Assembly: GCF_000090795.2 (NCBI RefSeq)
Contig: NW_003546287.1
Coordinates: forward strand, 355,222 to 381,320
DNA length: 26,099 nucleotides
From: Amphimedon queenslandica
Lineage: Eukaryota; Porifera; Demospongiae; Haplosclerida; Niphatidae
Direction: 5' to 3'
Numbering within the stretch: position 1 is the first letter of the stretch; every line of letters starts with the position of its first letter. Shown here in pieces: positions 9,615 to 19,660 of this stretch. Both the position numbers and the translations under genes were made by a program. The notes beneath the pieces are model-generated. The model saw only the letters and a program-made list of their open reading frames with translations. It did no database searches and was not told the DNA's origin.

Positions 9615-11175
9615 GATTTTTGCATGGCTATTTTACTTTACAAAAAAATTCCAAAAGGAATGATCTGACCCTGAAATTGAAGTATGAATTTGAAAAAGAA
9701 TTGAATGGGAGAAGCTTGGGAGTATGCAAACTTGTTACAATGTCTAAGTGTGGAAAAATCCAAATAACTACAATCTTGAAGAACAAAGAACAAATGAAAA
9801 TATTATGTGCTGCAAATGCTTTTGATGGGAGATATCAAACAGGCACAAAGTTCAGAGTATGACTTTATTCAAAACTCAATGAACAGCTCATACTTACTAG
9901 CAGTGTCTAAAAATATTTATCTAAATGGCATACACCTAATTGAGAAAGCTAAAGAGATAGCAGTTCAGTCATACTGCATTTCCAAGTCAGTCATACTGCA
10001 TTTCCAGTCATTTCCAAGCTTCTAATGCCTGGTTTCATCGCTGGCTGAAGATTTAAAAGAATGACCATGAGTTATGAGTTTCAAAAATTTAGCAGTGTTA
10101 CAGTGGCTTCCTGGAAGGAAGGAGTAGTAGAGCTAATGGTTGGGTACGGCACTAATGATACATGGAATCTTGATGAAACAGGTGTGTTCTGGCAAGCTCT
10201 TCCTGAGAAAGGGTTTGGACAGAGAACCAAACAGCGTATATGGGGGAAAAACCTAAGCAACGATTGAATGTAACATGTCCTGTAAATGCTGCTGGTGATT
10301 GTGAGATAAAGCCAATAGTAATATGGAAATCAGCATGTCCCCGTTGCTTCAAGTGAACAAATAAGAGTCAATTGCCTTTTGAGTACTACAATCAAGACAA
10401 AGCTATGGATGACAGGCAACATTTTGGATAATGTATTGTCCAAGCTCAATGCTAAACTGAGCAAGGATGGAAGGAAGGTTCTTTGTTTTTATAGAATATG
10501 CTAGCTGGACCACCTGATCTTTGTGACAAGTACAGTAATACTACTATTGCTTTCTTACCTGCTAACACTACATCTGCACTGCAACCACTGGATCTTGGCA
10601 TTAGCAAATCTTATAAAGTTCACTATCGTACATTACTGATTAGGTTTGTACTTGCAAAAATCAATGAGTGTGCCTGTGCATCAGAAGTTTTGAAGTCTAG
10701 ACAGTTTTACAAGCTATGAGATTGGTGTCAGAAGCATAAAACAATGTCAAAAAACCCAATTAAGAATGTTTTTCTAAGGCTATTATGTGGAGTGAAGATG
10801 ATTTCTGGATTGTGCAGCCAGGAATTACACGTGATGATGATCCATTTGCTGACATTGATGAACAAGATGGTACTGATAGTTACATACAGCAGGTACAGGG
10901 TGATAATGCCTGTACTGCACTAGAATTTGTATCAGAAGAGATTTCTATTTGTGCTGAGTCAGTGAGCATTACATGAGATGAGGAATTCATGGCAACAGTA
11001 GGAATTGCAGACATTAAGTGATAGTGCTGACAACTCTTCTGACGCAGATGTTATGGATTGCTAAACTCCTTCGAGATCATTTCAAATTTTGAAGAAGTTA
11101 TGGATGTGCTACAACATATTCATAATTATCTCAAACTAAATGGTTGTACAGAAACTGCTTTGGCATGTGCACGTG
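9615..11175 (+). pseudogene. pogo/Tigger-type DDE transposase, element 1
   Basis: Domain order of a Tigger transposase. An N-terminal psq/CENP-B-like helix-turn-helix reads LTLKLKYEFEKELNGRSLG then TTILKNKEQMK. A second HTH tail includes YLLAVSKNIYLNGIHLIEKA. The DDE domain reads TWNLDETGVFWQALPEKGFG, then KPIVIWKSACPRC across a frameshift, then FLPANTTSALQPLDLGI and HYRTLLIRFVLAKINEC. An acidic tail has TRDDDPFADIDEQDGTDSY. Pogo elements use three Asp residues. The first (10171-10173) and third (10591-10593) are kept; the second, normally in an MDNAG-like motif, reads IEYA with Glu at 10494-10496. Frameshifts and stops recur throughout, with tandem duplications of 22 bp (9965-10007) and 17 bp (11174-11207). 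Confidence 0.88.
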
Positions 11176-11440
11176 ATTGACAAAGTGGTTTGATTGACAA
11201 AGTGGTTACTTTGAAATGCTGAAAGTCAATGGCCCTGTAAACACTTAATAACAGTTTCAAAACTGATAACTCCTAAATAATTAAGTAGTAATTTATTAGT
11301 TCTTTCTTGTTTAAAAAAACCTAAATTAAGGACACCCAGTAATCAGGACACTTTGGGGTGGTCCTAATTGTGTCCGCATCACGGGTGTTTTTTGTGTTCA
11401 AAAAGTCCTTCATTAGAACACTTACGGACCGTTATAAATC
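11176..11440. other. Likely 3' non-coding end of Tigger element 1
   Basis: After the last recognisable coding (DVLQHIHNYLKLNGC, then TALACA) the sequence passes through an AT-rich tract. It then reaches a cluster of related short words: AGGACACCCAG (11329), CAGGACACTTT, TGGTCCTAATTG, and CGGGTGTTTTT. Repeated GGACAC/GTGTCC words are what a transposon terminal region with sub-terminal repeats would show. No matching left terminus was found before 9615, so the boundary is a guess. Confidence 0.4.
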
Positions 11441-12009
11441 AATTTATTATCACTGCTTCTTTGCATAGTGTTTTGATACTTCATAGAAGCAATAAAACTT
11501 TACTGCACATAGCCAGGTAGTACATGTAAGTACAGTGCAGCACATGTACCAGGTAGTCTATTCAGATAATAGTTTAGTTGTTCTTGTTCAGAGGTCTGTA
11601 GTCATACTCAAGAGGTTTTTCTGATAAGGTATGTAAATGAAGATCTAATGTTATTGCATAGTGTAATGCTTTTAAAAAGTTGTTAACATTTTTTAAAAGT
11701 GAAACATGACTTGTTAAAAATTACAAAAATCAATGATCATGGAGAGCTAGAGAAAAGAATGACAAGAAATAATGAGACTAAGAAAGCAACAGCATGAAAG
11801 ACAAAGAAATGAAAGTATATGATAAGCATGTACTGCTCTTAGAACGACTACCTAGCATCTAAAAAGTCATTATCGTCTATGTGCTAAGTCACTAAAACGA
11901 GTGAGACACTCAAAAATTAGCCTGTTATTCTTTTTACTCTCCCTTATTATTCTCACTTTATTCTTTAATATAATCATAACCATAATAAAATAAAGGACAA
12001 TACCTATCA

Positions 12010-12455
12010 TTATAATTATTGTATCAAAAGAGAGGTTTTATGTAATCTTGTAGGGATACCCTCTGGTTGTAGGAAAAAGAGTTTTGTAGAATTGAAAATA
12101 CTCGCTCAACAGTTGCAGAAGTTGGTTCAATTAGAAGTGCCATTTCAAATGTTGCACACCAATTAGGTAATTCTGCCTTATGCCTTTGCCACCATTCCAC
12201 ATCAACTGGATTAATGTCTTCCACATTTGTCATATATGCAGGTACCTCTGCTTTCAACACCTTCAGAGTGGAAGGATTTTGTAAGGACGGCAGGTGAGAA
12301 ACTAATTCATTCATAAATAAAGCAGCTACCTTAAAATCCTTTAACTTTAAGAGAGATAAAACCCGAGTTACTTTGAATAAAGACACTAGGTTTAAGCTTA
12401 CTATCAAATTTAGCTTTAAAATAGTCAAAACCAGGTTGTATGGAGGATTTAGCAT
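12010..12455 (-). pseudogene. hAT transposase C-terminal dimerisation domain, copy 1
   Basis: A 143-codon open stretch reads LKDFKVAALFMNELVSHLPS, NVEDINPVDVEWWQRHKAEL and PNWCATFEMALLIEPTSATV, then ERVFSILQNSFSYNQRVSL. The pattern W-W-x(n)-A-L-L-x-x-P-T-S-A-x-x-E-R-V-F-S is the hallmark of the hAT C-terminal dimerisation region (Dimer_Tnp_hAT). It is the longest surviving open part of this copy. Upstream portions on minus (to about 13780) are broken by stops and frameshifts. Confidence 0.85.
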
Positions 12456-13459
12456 ATGTACTTAGCTGCTGTTAAACGGTAGTCACCTTAAGCCATGTTT
12501 TGAGCACAAGCTGTGAGGTTAGGAATGTGAGGTACATTTATGAAATTATTGATCATCTGTAACTCTTCATAAGCTTTCAACACCAATGCACCATCACCTT
12601 CTAAATTATAGGTACCTTTAACAAAGGGCCCACCAGCGTCAACTACATCAAGCTGGACTTTCTGGATGTTATCTGTAAGGATATTTTTGAGCTTTCCAGT
12701 TGTAGCTGGAGGCAGGTTGTCTGATACTTGTATAAAGTTTTCTATATCAGGAAATCCCTCAAATTGCTTTATAGACTCCCACCGACTCCACCATTGTGTC
12801 TCAGAATAAGTCAGAACAGGTCAATCGCAAAATAACCTCCAAGCAAGCCTTGCTTTATGACTTCAAGAAAATAACAAGACCCACAACTGTGAAAACTTCA
12901 CAGCAACAGGAATTTTAAATTGCTGTCTATCTCTATCTAAAGTATGAGAAAAACATCTAATGTCAACTGTATCAGGGTACAAGAGCTTTAATATATCTAT
13001 TTAAGCATTATTCACACTAGCTCAATCTCTCGTACTAGCGATCAATCTGTTTGACTCAATGCTATGGGATGTTGAAAGTACTGAGATCACGTGCTAGTTC
13101 TTTCCCAGTCAGGCTTTTTTTAAGCAACTCTGCTTTATTTCCATATTATCAATAAACCTCAGGATAATAGCCATAGCTTCATCTCCATGTGTAGTTCTAT
13201 CAAAAATTATTGACACTGTTATCCCTAATCTTCTTAATTTTCTCTATTTCGTTGCCATGAAAAAAGGAGATATATTCACTCAAATTTTGACGACCAGTGA
13301 GACTAACAGCATTTTCTTCCAGAAGATCCCGCAAAGAATGAACTTTCAATACAGGAATTCCTGCTTTACGAAAAGACTTCACAACTCGTATTGATCAATA
13401 CAAACTGAAACGGACAATTTATGACTGGGATGATTGGTTTCGTTGTGCTATTTTGACAA

Positions 13460-13920
13460 TTCAGCTATCAATCTTTGTTTAGCTTCCTTTGAAGTAACTT
13501 TCAATTTGTGTCTTGTGTTTCTGCGACTCAATATGAAGCTTTATAATACTTTTCTTGATGGAGACTGGGTCCCGGCAGACTGAACAATAGAGTACTCCAT
13601 TAGAAACAAGTAGTTCATTTGGAAATTCAGAAATTGTCACACCTGGTGAGACTGACTTAGGTTCGTGAAAAGACTTCCCTTGATTTGTGCATCTTCACAC
13701 ACCAACTGGAGGATAAATAGAACGAACTTTTCTTCTTCTAGCTAAATTAGACTGAGTTGGACTTCTTACGAAGTTTAGTAGTGTTCTAGAACTTGTTGAG
13801 ATGCTACTATGATCGGAAGTATCCTCATGCAGAGTATATCTCTAAATCACTTTTTAAAGAGTTCTCTTACAGTACAGAGCTACAACTTGCTTCAGGTAAT
13901 TAAGGTTCAGGACCTTCAGC
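13460..13920 (-). pseudogene. hAT transposase N-terminal region, copy 1
   Basis: Degraded counterpart of the open N-terminal block of copy 2 (24608-25075). It has the same order of Ser/Thr-rich leader, PPVGV-like patch and zinc-finger-like segment (CSVCRD near 13580), but with frameshifts and stops. Identified by alignment with copy 2 within the window. Confidence 0.65.
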
Positions 13921-14505
13921 CATAATTAAACAGCGATAAGGAACGTGCTGCTTTTTAATTAGAGAGTTTGGCATGGACACCCATTGAGCCAGCATTATTT
14001 TGGAATTAAAGAGTTACCTATTATTTCCAATATTATTCCGGCATAATCAGGACACCCTTAAGCTATCTTGTATGGCTTGTGTAATCTGTTGCAGTCCTAG
14101 TGTAATTCCCAGCTGATTCCTGCTGTTTATTATTTAATTGAAAATGTCACTTAAAAGTAAGAAAGTCCTACAGTAGTAGATATACGCAATCTTCTAGAAT
14201 CAGATGAGGCTGGAACTCTTACCTCTGTTCTAAATGCCGCATGATGCTGTCTCAATTTAATGATGTAGAAAAAACCTCATTGATTTACTGAAGGAAGCAA
14301 ACATCACCAATGGAATTGCTGGTTTTGGTGGCACACACTATTCTGGCACGGCTCAGAGTCAACCTGGGTCCCAGCCTGCTAAATATAATCTAGAAGAACA
14401 GCACACACCAACATCCAAGAATCAAAAGGAGTGTTCATCATCAGTAAGAGTTACATTTTTCTTGGTATAGTATCAAAATTCATTCTCGTCACTAAACCTT
14501 ATTAG

Positions 14506-14580
14506 GTTGTCATTGGATACAAGTCCCGACAAAGAACCTATGTTCCTACTCCCAGTTATGGTAAAATTGTTCACTTGGTT
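14506..14580 (+). other. Small well-bounded exon of the DUF6589 relic
   Basis: A 75-bp, 25-codon open block lies exactly between a CTTATTAG acceptor and a GTAAGT donor. It reads VVIGYKSRQRTYVPTPSYGK and then IVHLV, with no stop. Length divisible by three and consensus splice signals on both sides make this the clearest exon in the gene. The preceding block also ends in a consensus GTAAGA donor. Confidence 0.65.
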
Positions 14581-15300
14581 GTAAGTGGCACACCATCACC
14601 TGTTCCTACACAGATATTACAACACCCTAACTAGTCTTCGTAAACGGTCAAAGAAATTGGAAAACTGAACAACAAAGAGCAGAAACTTTTATGTTCTGAT
14701 AAGGCCAATTCAATACTTCTAAAGTCCAGTAATAAAACTGATCTAATATAATTTGCATGGGATCAATTCTTATCTTAAGTTGGTGTTTATGCTCCTTTTA
14801 TCAAAATTCTTTGTCACTAGACAATTTGTTTCCCTGTTTTGGGAATGGTGACGTCCATGCTGTGTTGCTTCAGAGGGAGGAATATAAATACTGTTAAAAA
14901 ATATTATTTCCTTAACTTTATATTTTGAACATTGTTCAAAGCAGGTTTGTCAGTTTTCATTGACCCCAGTTTCATTACAGCAACTATTCTGAAGGTATTT
15001 AATCACTTAAATTGTTGTATGTTAGTGCTTCAGATATAACCCTGCTCAGGGTTTTGGAAACATTAGTGGTGAGCATGACGCCACAATAATCAAATGGTCA
15101 CAGACATGGGCTAATACATTATATTATCTACGGTAGGATATTTTATCATAATAACTACCTTCATTATAATGCCATAAGTCATGAATAATAGAGATAGAGT
15201 CTCATACACCAGCACCAATTATTCTGCTTTGCAGTATGTCAGTGAGTCCCAGAATGAAGGCGATGTATTGGAAATCTTTGATCTGCTTGCAATTTAGTGG

Positions 15301-15669
15301 ATGCTGAATATAGAGAAGAGTTTGTGTCATAATTTTTCTGACACTGATGAAACTGAGCCTGATAGTGTCACATTTCATGACTCTGTTGTTCAAGCAGAGT
15401 TACTTTATAAGTCCAGCATTGATGTTGTATTTGATAGCATAGAAAATGATCTTTTTGATGATGTTGACAATGCTATTGTTATTGATTGTTTAACTGTTTA
15501 TGCTGCTGAGGAAACAGAATTGATGGAGACACGTAATGGTGATAAAACTGATAATCTTATTTTAGTGAGATGCGATTATGAAGTGATGAGTAAAGCCAAA
15601 TGGAATGGTTTCAAACTATGTGGTAACATCATTGACAAAATAGTTAAGCCTAGGAACATGACAAAATAG
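15301..15669 (+). other. DUF6589 middle exon with a 26-bp tandem duplication
   Basis: Longest open stretch of the relic (122 codons), acidic, ending in KWNGFKLCGNIIDKIVKPRN. This matches the GDNIDK-x-V-x-P-R-x-M motif of DUF6589 proteins, with D replaced by I in the NID position. A 26-bp unit (15634-15659) is repeated directly (15660-15685). Since 26 is not a multiple of three, the duplication itself shifts the frame and ends the ORF at TAG. The Tigger element begins 34 bp further on. Confidence 0.65.
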
Positions 15670-15718
15670 TTAAGCCTAGGAACATGACAATTTCAAAACA
15701 AAGTCAGAGTTTCAATTA

Positions 15719-17691
15719 CTGTAAACATGGAATATTTCGCGGCCTTTATTATTTAATTTTTTAATTTTACATCTTTTCCATATAACAATGTGATCCACAA
15801 AGTAAACTTTAAATCTTTTAAAATATCTAGGGTATAAAGTGAAAAGACACATGAAATAAGTAGCATGGCGGACACACTTACGGTCTAGAGATTCCCTGTT
15901 TACTTGAAATGCATAATGAAGAAAGGGTTTTGTCTATTTTAAAACAAGTGATGAAAGTCGACACTAGTGACAATTGAAATTACAATTCATTTGTCATAAT
16001 TGCTAATTTTGTTCAAAATTTTGTATAAACTTCAAATAAATCAATAATGTCAATTTCTATAATGCAACTTTACACTCGGGTGATATGATTAATCATCCAC
16101 TTTTTCACTGTAAGCTTCACTGCCAACATCAGTCATTACTTTTTCATCAGCTTCAATGGAGCGAGTTATTCCACTTGCAACAAATCCATTAACAATAATA
16201 TCAGGAGAGCTGGCCAGATGGTCTACAACATTTACAAGCCACTGAGCTCCCAAGCACTTCGTTTTTGCTGTAGACAAGTCAATTGGTTCTAGTTCTTCTA
16301 CAGTACAAGACTTGAGCTGGTCTGCTATTTCATTGGCGTACCAACCTTGAATTACTTTACTTAGTCAGGATTCAATTGATCTATTAACTGACATTTCTAA
16401 TGGTTGTAGACTATTGGTTGTAGACGGTCTGTACAACAGCAGGTATGAGCACAGAATGAATGTTGTTGGCTTCAAGAAGTTGTGATCTCTGGTGTCAATT
16501 GACCTTTAAAATGATCAGAGATGGCCAATGCAGCTTATCATTTGCAACACCTAATCTTGCACGAACTCCATTAACATAATAGATTGATGACAGCCTCAGT
16601 ATATTGAACCATTGTCTCCTCAGTGAACCAATGGTTAGGTGAATGTGAAATCAACCAATCTTCCGGGAAAGCAATTAGTGGATGACAACAATCTGTTTTA
16701 CTGGCATAAATAAGCTGCTGTACAGGTAAGAGATCTCCAAACAATGAAACAAAATATAGCCGTTATTTGTTTATTATCATTTTGTCTTTGATTTCAAAAC
16801 GGCGGGAACTTTTAAGAGCCATCGTCCATGAGGCTAGAACTAAATTTAGTCCAGTCTGATCCCATTTTATTATGAGTTCTGGTGGCATTATTTTCATTGT
16901 GACTGTATCAACGATGTCTTGTATCTTCAATTCATGAAACTCTTCAATAATGATTTTTCATTTTCACTTTGCAAAGTTCATTTTTCTGATTAAAGGCCTT
17001 GCCCTTGATTCATTAAGTACAGCTGGTCCCCATACTCAGCTAGCTGTATCTTATGGACAGACTTGGCTATCCCATGGGCAGCAGATATTACTACAAATGT
17101 GTCATTAGTTCTTCCTTCTCTCTTATCTCTAGTATAAAACGTTGGACCATTTCATATAGCCATTCTCCAAGAACTACTGGCCTTCCCTGTTGCTTGAGGC
17201 ACAATTCCTGTATGCGGGACGAAGTCTTTTTTGACTCTTGTTCATAAATCTTCTTGAAGCTACTGACGGTACATTTATTTATACTTACTCCCAGCCTCAT
17301 TGAAAACATTCGTGAAGCCAGTGAAACACTATGTAGCTTGGCATGATGTCCTATGTCTGCCCTTTCCTTTGGCATATACTTGATGTACTTTCCACGCTTC
17401 TTCCAGGGCTGTGGCTGTGTTCTGCCTGATCTCCAACTTCAGAATTTGCTGCAGCAATAGCCCTACGTGCAATAAATGAAGAAAGATGTCTAGAAGGACC
17501 AGGTCATATAGGATTATTGTAGTCCAAAATCGGCATGCTCTTCTGCTCTACTCAGTACTCTATGCAGTGCACATGTATATACACGCCACCTTAGTTTTTA
17601 AACTTAAATTTATAACTGATTAATAAATCACTGGTTTTAGTTTTACTTTTTCAGTCAAGTGAAGTCATCTTAAAATAATCCAGGTTTACAG
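15719..17691 (-). mobile_element. Tigger/pogo element 2, with terminal inverted repeats and TA duplication
   Basis: Left end CTGTAAACATGGAATATTT (15719-15737) and right end AAATAATCCAGGTTTACAG (17673-17691) are inverted complements with two mismatches over 19 bp. Each end is flanked by TA (15717-15718 and 17692-17693), the target duplication expected for the pogo group. The 1973-bp element carries its transposase on minus and lies between two coding blocks of the plus-strand DUF6589 relic, so it probably inserted into an intron of that gene. Confidence 0.88.
16083..17450 (-). pseudogene. pogo/Tigger-type DDE transposase, element 2
   Basis: The minus strand reads KKRGKYIKYMPKERADIGHH, then RMFSMRLGVSINKCTVSSFK (helix-turn-helix) and KQQGRPVVLGEWLYEMVQRF. 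The catalytic domain has IIKWDQTGLNLV, SWTMALKSSRRFE and DWLISHSPNHWFTEETMVQ. It continues AALAISDHFKGQLTPEI, LQPLEMSVN and GWYANEIADQLKS, then GAQWLVNVVDHLASSPDIIV and NGFVASGITRSIEADEK. Catalytic positions: Asp (16859-16861), Asp (16514-16516), and third position Glu (16395-16397), where pogo proteins normally have Asp. A 14-bp unit is partly duplicated at 16401-16425 and breaks the frame beside the third residue. Several stops and frameshifts follow 17091. This is a lineage distinct from element 1. Confidence 0.88.
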
Positions 17692-17739
17692 TATTTCAAT
17701 TCTTATGCTGTTCTTGACAGAACTAATATGTGCTTATCT

Positions 17740-18870
17740 TTAGGTAAAAGTATAGTTAAACAACATAACATTTGTATTTGCAATACAGAAGAAGCACCTC
17801 TAATTGATCTAGAACACAATAAGGGTCCAATACTACCTTCCAATGACAACAATTTGTCAATTATGCGTAATATGGCAGTTCAAGTTGCTCGTATTCTGGT
17901 TAGGAATATTTCATTCTTTAAGCTGTATTTCGAGGATGTTGTTAAGTATAGCACTGCATCAACTATTCAGCATGGAACAATGCAGCAGTTAAGAAATCTT
18001 ATGAAAGGGAGAAATATTGTCTCAGACCCAATAAAAAATGTCAATGCTACTGAAGATTTTCTAAATTTAGTTGCCACGTAATATGTGCTGTGTTGCTGTG
18101 CAAAAGTTAAAAATGAATGAAGTAGACGGCTCTCCATTAGTAGATGTTCTGGATTATGGACAAAAGGATGCAATGCATTATTGCATTTTCCTAACAAATT
18201 GGATTGAAATAATTATGTTGATTTGCCAACATTTAACTCTGACAAAAAATAGATAAGGAAAATTACGTTCATGAATATGCAAAAGAAATGATGCGTCTTG
18301 GACTCTGTTATATAAAGTATCACAACGCAATACAAGAGGGGGATGGAGACATAGTATTTAATTGCTGGAAGTATGTGTTGATTATGTTTAGGGCTACTAG
18401 TCATTGGAACTGTGCTTTGGAGGCTTTAACACTGTTAACTCAGTATCATGGATACTACCGGAAAGGCATGCAATGCCACATAAATTTTCAAGATATATTA
18501 ATAATCAAAGGCAAATAGGATGCAATATTCTGTGATTTGTATATGGAGCACATTAATAGAATGGTTAAGGCACATATGGCAAATCTACGGGCAAAAAAAC
18601 TTTTACAAGGTTAGAAAAAGTGGAAAAATGCATGGGTTCAATCAATAAAATCATCACAAGCTTTGATTCACACCAAATTAAGGAGTATATGCATCACATA
18701 GGTCCATCAGGAAATGCTGACTGCGATAAAATAGTTACTGTATGAAGTAGTTTTTATCATGCTAGGTCATGAATTTTAAGAAATGTCGGAGTAATGTCAT
18801 GAACAGTGTTGACAAGAAAAAGTTGATAAAATGGATAATTAAACCTAACAAAATACTACACAAAGTGATT
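17740..18870 (+). other. DUF6589 C-terminal blocks of the relic
   Basis: An open stretch of 117 codons (ends 18081) holds MRNMAVQVARILVRNISFF and LRNLMKGRNIVSDPIKNVN. A second (18288-18518) holds MMRLGLCYIKYHNAIQEGD, NCWKYVLIMF and EALTLLTQYHGYYRKG. DLYMEHINRMVKAHM follows after a stop, and MNSVDKKKLIKWI lies near 18800. Order and spacing match the C-terminal half of DUF6589 proteins. Between the two large stretches, two frames alternate (DGSPLVDVLDYGQKDAMHY, then VDLPTFNSDKK). A CTTATCTTTAG acceptor-like site precedes the first stretch at 17742. Confidence 0.72.
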
Positions 18871-19009
18871 GTTCAGTCTAAACTTTATTACATAACTAAG
18901 TAGTACACTTAATGCATTAAATTTGAGACTACATACATCACCACACCAACATGTATTACAAGTAATATTACTGCTTGATAAATAACTGCTAACTATGCCA
19001 TACAGATAA

Positions 19010-19660
19010 TTTCTGGTTTATATTTCTTTATTGTTGCAATAGTCAAGAATTGCAGTGCTGCCTGTAAAAACCTTTACCTAATAGCAAAATGCACTATGAC
19101 AATCTTTTATTTCTTCCTGCCCTCTCAAGTTGCTGTACATAGGACTTGACATTTTCAGGGAATTCGAAATGAAGAAACCTTCTCACATCAGGACAATTGA
19201 TGCCTAATTAAAATGCTACTGTAACAATGATAACCCTAAAGCGAGATTCTCTCGAAAACTGCTTCAGAATAGTGTCACGCACCGCTTTTTTAGTACATCC
19301 AGTAAAATAATTGACTAATCTTAATTCTGGATTTCTCATTCAACTGTCAGAAGGTTCAGTCAGATCTCTACCTAATGATGCATGTAACTGCAAGCAAAGA
19401 TTAGCACAATCCTGCGGTCTTCTGCAAAAGTATTATGATTCATTCCATTTCCACTCTTTTGTGCTTTAGCTCTTATGTTACAGCCATTATAATATCAGTA
19501 GTATTCTCTTTAATGCTGAAGAAAAAATTGGGTTTCTCTAGTGAGACTTCTACTATGACTGGGTCAACCATCTCAAGTGATAAAATTAATTCTTTTTGCC
19601 AAATTAACGTTGCAGTGGCAGTGACAGGTAGTATCATCACTGAAATGGTGTAATTTTTGA
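19010..19660 (-). pseudogene. RecQ-like helicase relic, C-terminal half
   Basis: The minus strand starts abruptly at LPVTATATLIWQKELI, which carries the T-A-T-A of helicase motif III. It continues LEMVDPVIVEVSLEKPNFFF and, past an intron-like gap, RPQDCANLCLQLHASLGRDL and LRLVNYFTGCTKKAVRDTIL. Motif V follows as RVIIVTVAF, stop, LGINCPDVRRF, and motif VI as SYVQQLERAGRNKRLS (19105-19150; consensus Q-x-x-G-R-A-G-R). A GTAAAG donor and TTTTTACAG acceptor then lead to AILDYCNN, the start of a cysteine-containing zinc region. RecQ helicases unwind DNA 3' to 5'. Motifs I and II are absent: the coding stops at about 19650 where the integrase relic begins on the other strand. The helicase is truncated and dead. 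Confidence 0.78.

Larger units (their letters stand above)
11861..14060 (-). mobile_element. hAT-type DNA transposon, copy 1 (dead, about 2.2 kb)
   Basis: Transposase on minus, degraded. The copy aligns end to end with copy 2 (22970-25192), block by block. Both have the shared pyrimidine-rich left segment (11909-11975, ACTCTCCC...TATTCTCACTTTATTC) and the shared right terminus (14025-14060, ending GGACACCCTTA). The right end matches the 11-bp terminal repeat TAGGGGTGTCC read inverted. The left terminus is eroded: 11861 is chosen because AGCATCT/AGCTATCT flank both sides loosely and the length then equals copy 2. Elements of this type move by cut-and-paste and leave 8-bp duplications. Confidence 0.75.
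14160..18870 (+). pseudogene. DUF6589-type gene relic, multi-exon, interrupted by a Tigger insertion
   Basis: Plus-strand blocks follow the order of DUF6589 proteins, large proteins of unknown function multi-copied in sponges, cnidarians and others. The N-terminal blocks include DLLKEANITNGIAGFGGTH (to GTAAGA at 14444), VVIGYKSRQRTYVPTPSYGK (14506-14580, ATTAG acceptor, GTAAGT donor), LNNKEQKLLCSDKANSILL, and GEHDATIIKWSQTWA (about 15060). A middle block at 15301-15660 reads KWNGFKLCGNIIDKIVKPRN. The C-terminal blocks at 17740-18520 include LMKGRNIVSDPIKNVNATED and DAMHYC. They continue with GLCYIKYHNAIQEGDGD and EALTLLTQYHGYYRKG, then CDLYMEHINRMVKAHM to about 18870. Stops and frameshifts are frequent. 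Against my memory of the family, about 100 or more residues are missing between FFKLYFEDVVKY and the LRNLMKGRN segment. The function is unknown. Confidence 0.72.

Noticed and set aside
11740..11860. Arg/Lys/Glu-rich reading resembling a basic coiled-coil segment
   Set aside because: Broken by stops within 20 codons in each frame and produced by a purine-rich tract; no family recognised.
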